DNA of 16,096 nucleotides from JBGPBY01 sp041481485 (GTDB taxonomy: Bacteria > Acidobacteriota > Terriglobia > 20CM-2-55-15). Position 1 is the first letter of the stretch, and each line of letters starts with the position of its first letter. The notes beneath the pieces are model-generated. The model did no database searches, was not told the origin of the DNA, and saw nothing but the letters and a program-made list of their open reading frames with translations. Made by a program: the position numbers and the translations under genes. The stretch is from positions 1-16,096 of the forward strand of contig JBGPBY010000120.1 of NCBI GenBank assembly GCA_041481485.1, in the 5' to 3' direction. Positions 6,916-14,028 of this stretch are shown here, piece by piece.

Positions 6916-9462
6916 TCAACCTTTCGCCGCTCCTTTTGCCTGTATCCGGACGGAGAGCAGGTAATCGATTAGTTTATCGGCCCCATCGTTCTTGGTGAAG
7001 TACGCTTCTGCTCCCGCGTCCCTCATTGAACGCTCGCTGATCTTGTCATCGTGAGTTGAAAACCCTACGATCTCGATGTGTGGCAGGGCTCTACGAATCT
7101 CTCGCGTCGCCTCGACGCCATTCATCTGAGGCATAGAAGCGTCCATAACAATGATGTCCGGTTGCAAGGCCATTGCCTGGGAGATTGCCTCGACGCCGTT
7201 TGCCGCCTCTCCGACAACCCAAAGCCCGGGTCGTTCGTTGACCAGTTCGCGGAGACCGGCGCGCACCACTTCGTGGTCGTCGGCGATCAGAATCCGCAGA
7301 GGCTTCGAGGTGCCAGCGGCCGAGTCAAATTCCAGGCGTTTCTGCCGGCCTTCGTCATGGCGCCTTGCTTCCGCCCTGCCGGCCTGAGGCAGATCACTTT
7401 GCTGTAGGGTCAAACTGAACCGCGCTCCTTTTCCCGGCGCGCTGTGGATGTCCAGACGGCCACCCAGCAAAGCAAGTCGCTCCTCGATACTGAACAACCC
7501 CAACCCGGCTTGCTGGTGGTGCTTGTGATGGAGAGTAACGGCTGGATCAAACCCGATACCCTCATCGCTCACTTGAATATGAATGGCGTTGTCGCGACCA
7601 ACCTCGAGTTTGACATCGACCTGATCGACATGGGCATGCTTTACCGCGTTGAACAGCAGCTCGCGGACCGCCTCAAAGAGCAAGATGCGAACATCCCTTG
7701 TCGCGGGATTAGCCTGGGGGTCGGCAGTTACATTCACGAAAACACCGTACTGCTCTTGCGTCCGTTTTGCCAACCACACCAAGGCGACTGGCAGGCCTTC
7801 AATGTTCAGCATAGGAGGGAAGAGATTTACACTGAGTGTGCGTGCCGCCTCCATCGCTTCGTTAATTTCGGCGCGCGCCCTCTGGAGCAACGCGGCGCGG
7901 TCGGCCTGAGAGATTGAAGCTCCCGCCCGATCAAGCGTTATCTCGGCACTGAATAATAACTGCTGCAGACCGTCATGAAGCGTCTTCGCCAGTTCTTCGC
8001 GGGCATGATGTTCTGCCAGAGTCAGGTCCGACGCGAGCCGGCGCAACTGGAGCGCCCGCCGTTGCAGCTCCGCATGACTTTGACGGAGGGCCTCCTCGGA
8101 CTGTTTCTGCAATGCGAGATTACGTTCCTCGTCACGGCGTGCCTGGAGAGCCTCTTCGGCACGCCGGTGCTGCGTGACATCCAGGTCAATTCCGATGAGC
8201 CGCATCACTTGTCCGTGGACATCGCGATGGGCCTGGCCCAAACTCTGTATCCACGAAATGGTTACGTCGGGCCGCACGATGCGGAACGTGAAGTCGAAAG
8301 TGTCCATGTTCGTGTGCTGGATCTGGTCCCAGAGATCGAGCACCTTCTCACGGTCCTCCTCGTGAACTCGGTTCAGCCAGACTTGAAAAGAGGCCGGCTC
8401 TCCCGCCTTGACACCGTATATTTCACGGAAACGATCATCCCAGTCGACGCGGCCGGTACGGGTATCTCGCATCCAGGAGCCCGCTCCTGAGGCGTCGAGG
8501 GCAAGATGGAGCCGCTGTTCGCGTTCCCGCAACGCCTCCGTGGTCCGTTTCAGATCCGTGATGTCCGAAACTGACGCCATCCATCCGGCGACCTGGCTAT
8601 CGCCCTCAATCCACGGCGTGTAAACAACGTGCAGGAACTTCAACCCGCCGGCGGCGAAAGGAACCGCCTCTTCGTACTCGACGCGCTCGCCGCGCAATAC
8701 ACGTTCGATATACGGGCGTTTCACCTCGAAGGCTTCGATACCGATGACTTCAATGATGGGGCGGCCGACGATCTGCTCGGCCGACTGTCCGGCGAGCTTC
8801 TCGTATGCAGGATTACACGAAAGGAAACGCAGGTCGCGGCTGCAACGCGTTAGTCCTATCGCAGCGGTATCCAGTATCTGGCGCGAGTTTTCCCTGGCTC
8901 TAACCGCATTGAGCGCCGCCATCTTTACCTGATATGCCACAGACGCGAAGCGCGAGAGACTGGTTAGAACCCGTTGGTCTTCTGTATCGAACTTCCTTGA
9001 CGGCGTATGCGCAATTACCCACAGCGTGCCGGCCGGCTTTCCCTCGCTGTGAAACGGCGCCAGCAGTGCTTCGACGATCGGAGGATCGATCGCCATGCCG
9101 TAATCGAAGTGCCGTTCCGGATACGAAAACAAGAGCGCGGCGTCGCGGTCGAGCACGATACCGGAAGGGCTGGCCTCGCGCAGCACATGGCTCCCTGTGT
9201 TCGGCGCGAATTGCCCGGCGATCGCGTGCCAGCGGAATACACCTGCCACGCCACCGGGCTCAAGAATGCTGATTCCAGCCGAGTCGGCCCGGCACAAGTC
9301 GCGCGCCGCTTCCACCAGTTTCTGCAGGATCATCTGCGGCGATCCGACCATCGCTTCGGCCATTGCAGAAAGAGCCCGGTTCTCGGCTTCGTAATCGGGC
9401 GGCCGCGTTGGCCGGCGCGCCAGTTTGGCCGTTACAAGTACTTCATCAAGGGATCTAGACAT
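6916..9462 (-). CDS. Hybrid sensor histidine kinase (GAF-PAS-PAS-HisKA_3-HATPase-REC)
   Basis: An 848-residue, apparently cytoplasmic signal-transduction protein without membrane segments. Domains in order: GAF (about 35-185), PAS (195-305), PAS with PAC-like end (320-430), a coiled linker (435-485), a HisKA_3 dimerisation domain with phospho-acceptor His496 in TLHDGLQQ, a HATPase domain (N605 in LLFNAVKHAH, DEGIGF from 633, GLGLFSIEERL from 653), and a C-terminal receiver (acidic pair D728/D729, phosphorylatable D774 in IIVMDASMP, T803, K824). HisKA_3 kinases normally pair with NarL/LuxR-type regulators; this receiver is of that type, but the protein ends without a DNA-binding HTH. A longer reading frame starts at 9609, but those 49 residues are encoded by the palindromic repeat and intergenic DNA, so I chose ATG 9462. 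Confidence 0.9.
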   Translation of the reverse strand: MSRSLDEVLVTAKLARRPTRPPDYEAENRALSAMAEAMVGSPQMILQKLVEAARDLCRADSAGISILEPGGVAGVFRWHAIAGQFAPNTGSHVLREASPSGIVLDRDAALLFSYPERHFDYGMAIDPPIVEALLAPFHSEGKPAGTLWVIAHTPSRKFDTEDQRVLTSLSRFASVAYQVKMAALNAVRARENSRQILDTAAIGLTRCSRDLRFLSCNPAYEKLAGQSAEQIVGRPIIEVIGIEAFEVKRPYIERVLRGERVEYEEAVPFAAGGLKFLHVVYTPWIEGDSQVAGWMASVSDITDLKRTTEALREREQRLHLALDASGAGSWMRDTRTGRVDWDDRFREIYGVKAGEPASFQVWLNRVHEEDREKVLDLWDQIQHTNMDTFDFTFRIVRPDVTISWIQSLGQAHRDVHGQVMRLIGIDLDVTQHRRAEEALQARRDEERNLALQKQSEEALRQSHAELQRRALQLRRLASDLTLAEHHAREELAKTLHDGLQQLLFSAEITLDRAGASISQADRAALLQRARAEINEAMEAARTLSVNLFPPMLNIEGLPVALVWLAKRTQEQYGVFVNVTADPQANPATRDVRILLFEAVRELLFNAVKHAHVDQVDVKLEVGRDNAIHIQVSDEGIGFDPAVTLHHKHHQQAGLGLFSIEERLALLGGRLDIHSAPGKGARFSLTLQQSDLPQAGRAEARRHDEGRQKRLEFDSAAGTSKPLRILIADDHEVVRAGLRELVNERPGLWVVGEAANGVEAISQAMALQPDIIVMDASMPQMNGVEATREIRRALPHIEIVGFSTHDDKISERSMRDAGAEAYFTKNDGADKLIDYLLSVRIQAKGAAKG

Positions 9463-9563
9463 GATCGGTTTATCCGGGCTTTTGACTTTATGGCTGTACC
9501 CAAGAGTCTCGAACAGCCGGAACACTATGTCAATTTCGTTCGAGTTAATGTTGAGTCTCCGTT

Positions 9564-9680
9564 TGAATGAATGCCGTTCCGACTGTAGGGGCGGTCTATG
9601 ACCGCCCACAATCTGTCAAATTAGAAGTCGCGTGCGGTCATGGACCGCCCCTACAGCCTCGCAATTCCAAATCATTCACG
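9564..9680. repeat. REPIN-like palindromic element, copy 3
   Basis: It contains GTAG (9585-9588) plus GGGCGGTC-TAT-GACCGCCC (9589-9607), and in inverse orientation GTGCGGTC-ATG-GACCGCCC (9632-9650) followed by CTAC (9651-9654). The outer flanks (GAATGAATG near 9565, ATCATTCACG near 9671) pair imperfectly, as in copy 1. Its 24-nt loop differs from copies 1 and 2. It occupies the 357-bp divergent region between the kinase start (9462) and the gene at 9820. Elsewhere in this region only a short ORF with a good ribosome binding site (9718-9744) and no clear promoter can be seen. Confidence 0.85.
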
Positions 9681-9819
9681 CTTTGTGTGACTGCGCGTTA
9701 TCGGAAGGAAAGCATTAATGCTGTCTCCAAATCGTGCGGGGTAGGAAATCGCGCGCGCCGGTTCTGTGCACCGTGCTGCAGTTGGCGACTTCCCGGCGGC
9801 TCTCTGTTAGTCTTTTCGA

Positions 9820-10878
9820 ATGATTTCAAAACGTTTCGGAACTGGTTTCTGCCTTGTGGTGATCCTTGGCATTCTCGTGCTGAATCTGTGCATCACTGCA
9901 GCCGACACGCTGCCCAGCACGCTTTCCGACGCGGAATTCTGGTCGCTCATCGAACGGATTTCGGAGCCTGACGGCTTCTTCCAATCGAATTCCGGTTCGA
10001 CGGACAATCTTCTTTCGAACGAGAATGGGCTTTCGACTGTCGCTACAGCTCTCTCGAAACGACCGAAAGGGGCAGGCGTCTATCTCGGCGTAGGTCCCGA
10101 ACAAAATTTCACCTACATTGCCGCGATGCATTCACGGATCGCATTCATTGCGGACATTCGCCGTGGCAACATGCTTCTGCATCTGATGTACAAGGCACTC
10201 TTTGAGATGTCGGCGAACCGGGCCGACTTCGTGGCGCGCCTCTTCAATCGGAAACGGCCGGCTGCCCTGACCACTCGATCGACAGCAGCGGAACTCATGA
10301 ACGCGTACTTGCGGGCTGAAGTTGCCGACGGGACTTCATTCAATACGAATCTGAAGGCCATTACGGATCGCCTCACACAAGTGCACGGTTTCCGCCTGAG
10401 TCACGACGACATCGACGGCATCGAGTATGTCTATAAGAACTTCCGCCAATTCGGTCCCGCAATTAATTACACGTCGTCGATTAATGGAAGATCCGGTGCG
10501 GCCAGTTACGCTTCGCTGATGTCAACGGCGGATGAAACTGGAGTCGAGCGCAGTTACCTCGCATCCGAAGACAATTTCATGTTTGTCAAAAACATGGAGA
10601 CTCACAATCTGATTGTGCCGGTCGTGGGCGATTTCGCAGGGCCGAAGGCGTTGCAAGCTGTGGGTTCCTTCCTCAAGGACAAGGGTGTGACGGTTACCGC
10701 ATTCTACGTTTCCAACGTCGAGGACTATCTGCAGCGCAACGGCGTGTGGCCTAAATTCTGCGCCAACGCTGCCAAACTGCCTCTGGATTCCGGCAGCGTT
10801 TTCATACGGCCCAACGGTGGACGGTCAGGATTGTTTTCTCCGATGTCCTCCGAAACGAATAACTGTGCAGCGAAGTAG
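9820..10878 (+). CDS. Exported protein with methyltransferase-like fold signature (LIC_10091-like)
   Basis: A 352-residue protein with an N-terminal hydrophobic signal or anchor (6-29, ending ITAAD). The following part begins LSDAEFWSLIERISEPDGFF. The segment GVYLGVGPEQNFTYIAAM (86-103) followed by IAFIADIRRGN (107-117) resembles motif I and the acidic strand-2 end (D112) of class I SAM-dependent methyltransferases. The overall pattern recalls the LIC_10091 group first seen in Leptospira; this assignment is from memory and moderately secure. A methyltransferase-like domain in an exported protein is odd, because SAM is not expected outside the cytoplasm; it may bind another ligand. C-terminal Cys residues 314 and 349 might pair. 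No clear ribosome binding site precedes ATG 9820. Confidence 0.65.
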   Translation: MISKRFGTGFCLVVILGILVLNLCITAADTLPSTLSDAEFWSLIERISEPDGFFQSNSGSTDNLLSNENGLSTVATALSKRPKGAGVYLGVGPEQNFTYIAAMHSRIAFIADIRRGNMLLHLMYKALFEMSANRADFVARLFNRKRPAALTTRSTAAELMNAYLRAEVADGTSFNTNLKAITDRLTQVHGFRLSHDDIDGIEYVYKNFRQFGPAINYTSSINGRSGAASYASLMSTADETGVERSYLASEDNFMFVKNMETHNLIVPVVGDFAGPKALQAVGSFLKDKGVTVTAFYVSNVEDYLQRNGVWPKFCANAAKLPLDSGSVFIRPNGGRSGLFSPMSSETNNCAAK

Positions 10879-11111
10879 CTTCACGTTATTTGTAGTTGAG
10901 TTGTCCCCTTGCACAGCCGCTGGCCTTCCTGGCCCCTGACCGCACATCCGCACAATCCGGTCGGGTTGTTGTCATCCGGACGAGATGCCGGTTTGAACGG
11001 CCAGGTGCTTCGCTGGATCGGTAAACACCAGGCGACTTTTCGCAGGTAATCCGTGACAGGTGGTTTTCTTGGCACTTGCCCGGATACCGCCTATTCAATA
11101 ACTTGGCTCGG

Positions 11112-11342
11112 TCATTCGTAGGTCATCAATTGCCCGGGCTGACAATCCAACGCCTTGCAGAGCGCTTCCAACGTTGAAAAACGAATCGCTCGGGCTCGAT
11201 TGTTTTTCAGTACGGAAAGGTTGACCAGCGTGACATCGACGCGGTTGGCCAATTCCGTGAGTGTCATATTGCGTGACTGCAATAGATCGTCCAAATGAAA
11301 CGTGATTTGGCGGGAATCAACCCGCCCCTTTGTTCGTATCAC
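11112..11342 (-). CDS. Small Cro/C1-type HTH regulator (YozG-like)
   Basis: A 76-residue DNA-binding protein, almost entirely a Cro/C1-type helix-turn-helix (residues 13-72: ITFHLDDLLQSRNMTLTELA, then a recognition helix around VTLVNLSVLKNN, then FSTLEALCKALDCQPGQLM). Its start codon overlaps the stop of the DUF2975 gene by four bases (ATGA-type overlap at 11339-11342), so the two are translationally coupled. DUF2975 membrane proteins are commonly encoded with such YozG-like regulators, for example in Bacillus. It probably binds the palindromes upstream of the pair at 12081-12112 and autoregulates the operon (inference). Confidence 0.88.
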   Translation of the reverse strand: MIRTKGRVDSRQITFHLDDLLQSRNMTLTELANRVDVTLVNLSVLKNNRARAIRFSTLEALCKALDCQPGQLMTYE

Positions 11343-12064
11343 ACCAATCCTTCAACATCGTTTTGAAGCCTGGCGCCATGAGAAAAGACCTGCGCCAAGA
11401 CCAGCAAGAGCGCGACGACTCCCAGGGGTCCCCATGAGGCAAAGGAAAACCACGGCGGTTCTTCCCCGATCGCTGGAATATCCTTCAATACGGTATATAG
11501 CGAAAGTCGCTCGGTGAGTAGCGGAAGTAACAGATGGTAGATCCATAAAGTCCCAATGAGACCCGCTATCGCACGAAGCCGCAAGACGTTTGCGCGAATA
11601 AAGGGTGTCAGCCGGTCTACCGGACTGCCCCATGCCGACAGCACGATGCTTCGCAGCAGCCAAACGACTGCCAGAAGAAAAAAGTCTTCGGGCATTGTCA
11701 TCAAGCGGAGAAGGATCTCCGCCTTTCTATCGGATGGTTGGATGACAGCGGAAACTCCCAGAAAACTGGATTGCGCTCCCGCCGGCAGTTCAAACTTCAG
11801 ATTTGCCGCCGCAGCATCAACCAGAATGTATTGGTAGTAGATCGCTTGTCCGCCGGGAATCTGAATAACCGTCGGACTGATTCCCTGGGCCCAAGCACGG
11901 TGCGGGATAACCTGAACGCCGAACGCATCCAGTACCGTCTGTCCGGCGATCAAGAGAACTACGAGCATAGAGAGCCAGTAGAACAAACGCTTGGCCGTTC
12001 CGTTAAAAGGCGCGCTCAGGCCCTCGTTTTCTTCCGATACCGATTTCGATATGGGACTCGACAT
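11339..12064 (-). CDS. DUF2975 family membrane protein
   Basis: A 241-residue integral membrane protein with four hydrophobic segments at about 26-48, 126-144, 165-184 and 208-228. The stretch SPVDRLTPFIRANVLRLRAI (147-166), just before the third segment, matches the conserved PF-x-x-x-N-x-x-R-L-R motif of DUF2975. The large loop between segments 1 and 2 (about 49-125) is probably extracytoplasmic. The ATG has AAAGGAGG upstream. The function of the family is unknown; linkage to a small HTH regulator suggests that the membrane protein senses or responds to a condition controlling that regulator (inference). It is the first gene of the two-gene minus-strand operon; the promoter region is rich in ATCGATAA-type repeats. 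Confidence 0.87.
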   Translation of the reverse strand: MSSPISKSVSEENEGLSAPFNGTAKRLFYWLSMLVVLLIAGQTVLDAFGVQVIPHRAWAQGISPTVIQIPGGQAIYYQYILVDAAAANLKFELPAGAQSSFLGVSAVIQPSDRKAEILLRLMTMPEDFFLLAVVWLLRSIVLSAWGSPVDRLTPFIRANVLRLRAIAGLIGTLWIYHLLLPLLTERLSLYTVLKDIPAIGEEPPWFSFASWGPLGVVALLLVLAQVFSHGARLQNDVEGLV

Positions 12065-12080
12065 TGTCGCCTCCTTTAAG

Positions 12081-12120
12081 TTATCGAGTAACGATAATAT
12101 CGATTATCGATAAATGTCAA
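12081..12120 (-). promoter_or_regulatory. Promoter with two palindromic operator candidates for the DUF2975/HTH operon
   Basis: On the minus strand a consensus -35 TTGACA (12120-12115) is followed, after 15 bp, by TATTAT (12099-12094), one mismatch from the consensus -10; the spacer is short. Two dyads overlap this promoter: TATCGAT-T-ATCGATA (12098-12112) between the boxes, and TTATCG-AGTAA-CGATAA (12081-12097) overlapping and following the -10 box. They share the half-site TTATCG/CGATAA. The ribosome binding site AAAGGAGG follows directly. The layout is what autorepression by the operon's own HTH protein would look like. Confidence 0.6.
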
Positions 12121-12376
12121 TCATGAAGTCAGAATCCGAAGAGAGTGCAACTCAGAGTGGTTCATCCGTCCGTGCGCCCGCCGTTACGCCACGGAATTGT
12201 CAGTTGGTGGCTCATCTTGGCTGTGTAACCGTTTCGCGCTGGAGCGAACGGATTCACGTCCGATGAGTCTCCATAGACGGGCTAATGTTTACCGATCGTG
12301 AATTCACCTGGCCGTATTGTCGGCTATCCGGAAAGGTGCGTTGGCCGCTGACGTGATTGATGTAGTCTCGTGTGAA
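12121..12376. other. Gene-poor stretch
   Basis: Between the DUF2975 promoter and the 3' end of the methyltransferase pseudogene I see no supported gene, RNA or repeat. A plus-strand ORF that begins here (12317) is mostly antisense to the pseudogene and has no recognisable content. Confidence 0.5.
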
Positions 12377-12861
12377 CTATTCGATGGGAACGGTACCGCA
12401 GACTGCCCATGCGCGTGCGGGCAGGGCGAAAGAGATGTCATCTCCGGCCGGGGAAAGCTGACGTTTCAATTCGCTTTTTATGCGCTGTACGGCGGAGAAA
12501 TCGAGACTCGACATAAACGCTCCGGCAGGCCCCTGACCGAGAAGGAATGGGCCCCAGTAGTCTTCGAATGAATCGAATTTCATTAACGTAGATGCTGAGC
12601 GTCACCAATCTCGAATGTGACGTGTTCCGGATTGCGATTTACGCTGTTTGCGTATGCAACAAATTCTTTCGAAGGGTCGATGCCGACTACACAAGACCGG
12701 GCTTTCCGCTGGATGATTTCGAACGCCAGCGCCCCAGTGCCTGATCCGATATCGAGTATTTGTCCTTCATCGGGGATGTTGCTGAATTCGATGAGCCGGG
12801 CTGCGATCAGCCTGCTCCAGCGACCCATGAATCGCTCGTACGATTCTGCGTTGGCAAACAT
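12377..12861 (-). pseudogene. Class I SAM-dependent methyltransferase with internal deletion
   Basis: The N-terminal part (12861 down to 12583, 92 codons) is a good methyltransferase start: YERFMGRWSRL (8-18), SAM motif I ILDIGSGTGALAFEI (35-49), motif II VVGIDPS (58-64), and FEIGDAQH (83-90) before a stop. The C-terminal part (12583 down to 12377, 68 codons) starts with MKFDSFEDYWGPFLLGQGPA and ends PARAWAVCGTVPIE, the usual tail of the same family. The substrate-binding core between them, roughly 100-150 residues by my recollection of relatives, is missing, and the two parts are in different frames. Stop and start overlap as TAATG (12585-12581). I judge it inactive. It lies 52 bp behind the DUF8021 gene on the same strand. 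Confidence 0.85.
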
Positions 12862-12913
12862 AAATACATCCGGACGCAGGCCCCTTAGGTCCGGTCTTCT
12901 CAGAGCAGCCGCG

Positions 12914-13933
12914 CTACCGTGCGGGTTGTGCCGGGGCGACCGGCACGATCGCCGCAGGAAGAGGCCAGTTCCCGTTGTAGGGAGGCCAATTCGGAACGGC
13001 AAGATCGGGCGCCGGATAAAACATCGCGGTATAGATCGTGCGGATTTTCGCTTCATCAATAAAGAACCACTCGCTGAAAGTGTTGCGAGGAGTCGGCGAT
13101 CCGGGACGGCGAATGAATACGGCATAGGCGAGCACGACCTGAGCTTCCTCATCGACGAGTGGAATTCTTCGGGCGACGACCATCTCCAGATTGAAATTCT
13201 GAAGTCCGCCGACGCAGTCGTTTCCTCCTCCGGCCGGCGGTGCGCCCTGCCCCGCACCGGGCTGGGCGGCTGCATTCGCAGGTGGCAAAAATCGTCCCGC
13301 GGGAGCCGGCGAGCCGTTTTCCACTCGACCGCATCCGGCATGCGTCAACGCGACGGTGCCATCGTGAGAAGTGATCGCATCAAAATAACTTTCTACGATG
13401 CGCATCAGTGTCGCGCGATCCGACCGCGCGGCTGCAGGCACGACCCGCTCGGGTGGCGGATTCTGCGCGAGATAATCGACGTTATAGGAATTAGCGGGAG
13501 GACGTCCGGGCTGCCGGGGGCCGTTGAGTCCTGGATCGTTTGCGCGGGCGATGAACCATTCGGCTTCAGTCAGCTTCCGGTCTTCAACACGCACACGCAC
13601 CGTCACAATCGCCGGACCGCCGGCTTCTTCCACGGTTCCGTAATAGGCGGCCTGTCCGGACACGGGATCCAAATATCGCCGCTGCACTTTGCGCAGACCC
13701 GTGACTGTTTTCCAAACGCCATTTGGGGGTCTCACGTTAATCGCATTCTCGGTTTGACGGAAACCGACCACCAGCGGCGCGCCGGCCGGATCGTGTTTCA
13801 CGACTGCTGCAAGGTACTGATCCAGCATCGTGCTCAAACACTTGCGATCACATGCCGTCTGCGCGGCCAGAGGCAGCGTTCCACCGATGATGACTGCAAC
13901 CAGGACAATCATTCCGAAAATTTTTCGCGACAT
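12914..13933 (-). CDS. Secreted DUF8021-like protein
   Basis: A 339-residue exported protein. The signal peptide occupies about 1-24 (hydrophobic 6-23, then LAAQ). Two related halves follow: CDRKCLSTMLDQYLAAVVKH (28-47) with a GQAAYYGTVEE strand (93-103) and TVRVRVEDRKLTEAEWF, then the second half with LMRIVESYFDAITSHDGTVA (176-195), C201 and ENG (205-207), and a final strand FSEWFFIDEAKIRTIY. This SnoaL/NTF2-like double-domain pattern matches what I know as DUF8021; no enzyme function is established. A Pro/Ala/Gly-rich insert spans about 214-238. A longer frame starts at 13972, but ATG 13933 is preceded by GGGAGGA and opens directly into the signal peptide, so I chose it. Confidence 0.75.
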   Translation of the reverse strand: MSRKIFGMIVLVAVIIGGTLPLAAQTACDRKCLSTMLDQYLAAVVKHDPAGAPLVVGFRQTENAINVRPPNGVWKTVTGLRKVQRRYLDPVSGQAAYYGTVEEAGGPAIVTVRVRVEDRKLTEAEWFIARANDPGLNGPRQPGRPPANSYNVDYLAQNPPPERVVPAAARSDRATLMRIVESYFDAITSHDGTVALTHAGCGRVENGSPAPAGRFLPPANAAAQPGAGQGAPPAGGGNDCVGGLQNFNLEMVVARRIPLVDEEAQVVLAYAVFIRRPGSPTPRNTFSEWFFIDEAKIRTIYTAMFYPAPDLAVPNWPPYNGNWPLPAAIVPVAPAQPAR

Positions 13934-14028
13934 CGAATCCTCCCGTGAATTTGAACGAGGATCATTGCACAAATGATGCGCTTCGGGGAATGGAAGACAG
14001 TGGAGTTTCTGTAGGCGCGGTCACACCC

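Noticed and set aside
10881..11075. Minus-strand 64-codon frame with a Cys-containing C-terminus (GLCGCAVRG), in the convergent gap.
   Set aside because: Third-position composition looks somewhat coding, and it may be the tail of a decayed gene, but there is no ribosome binding site, no recognisable family, and a competing overlapping frame. Not enough to annotate.
12617..13948. Very long plus-strand frame (443 codons) opposite the DUF8021 gene and pseudogene.
   Set aside because: Its product is Arg/Ser/His-rich with no fold or motif, whereas the minus strand carries a signal peptide, a ribosome binding site and family landmarks.
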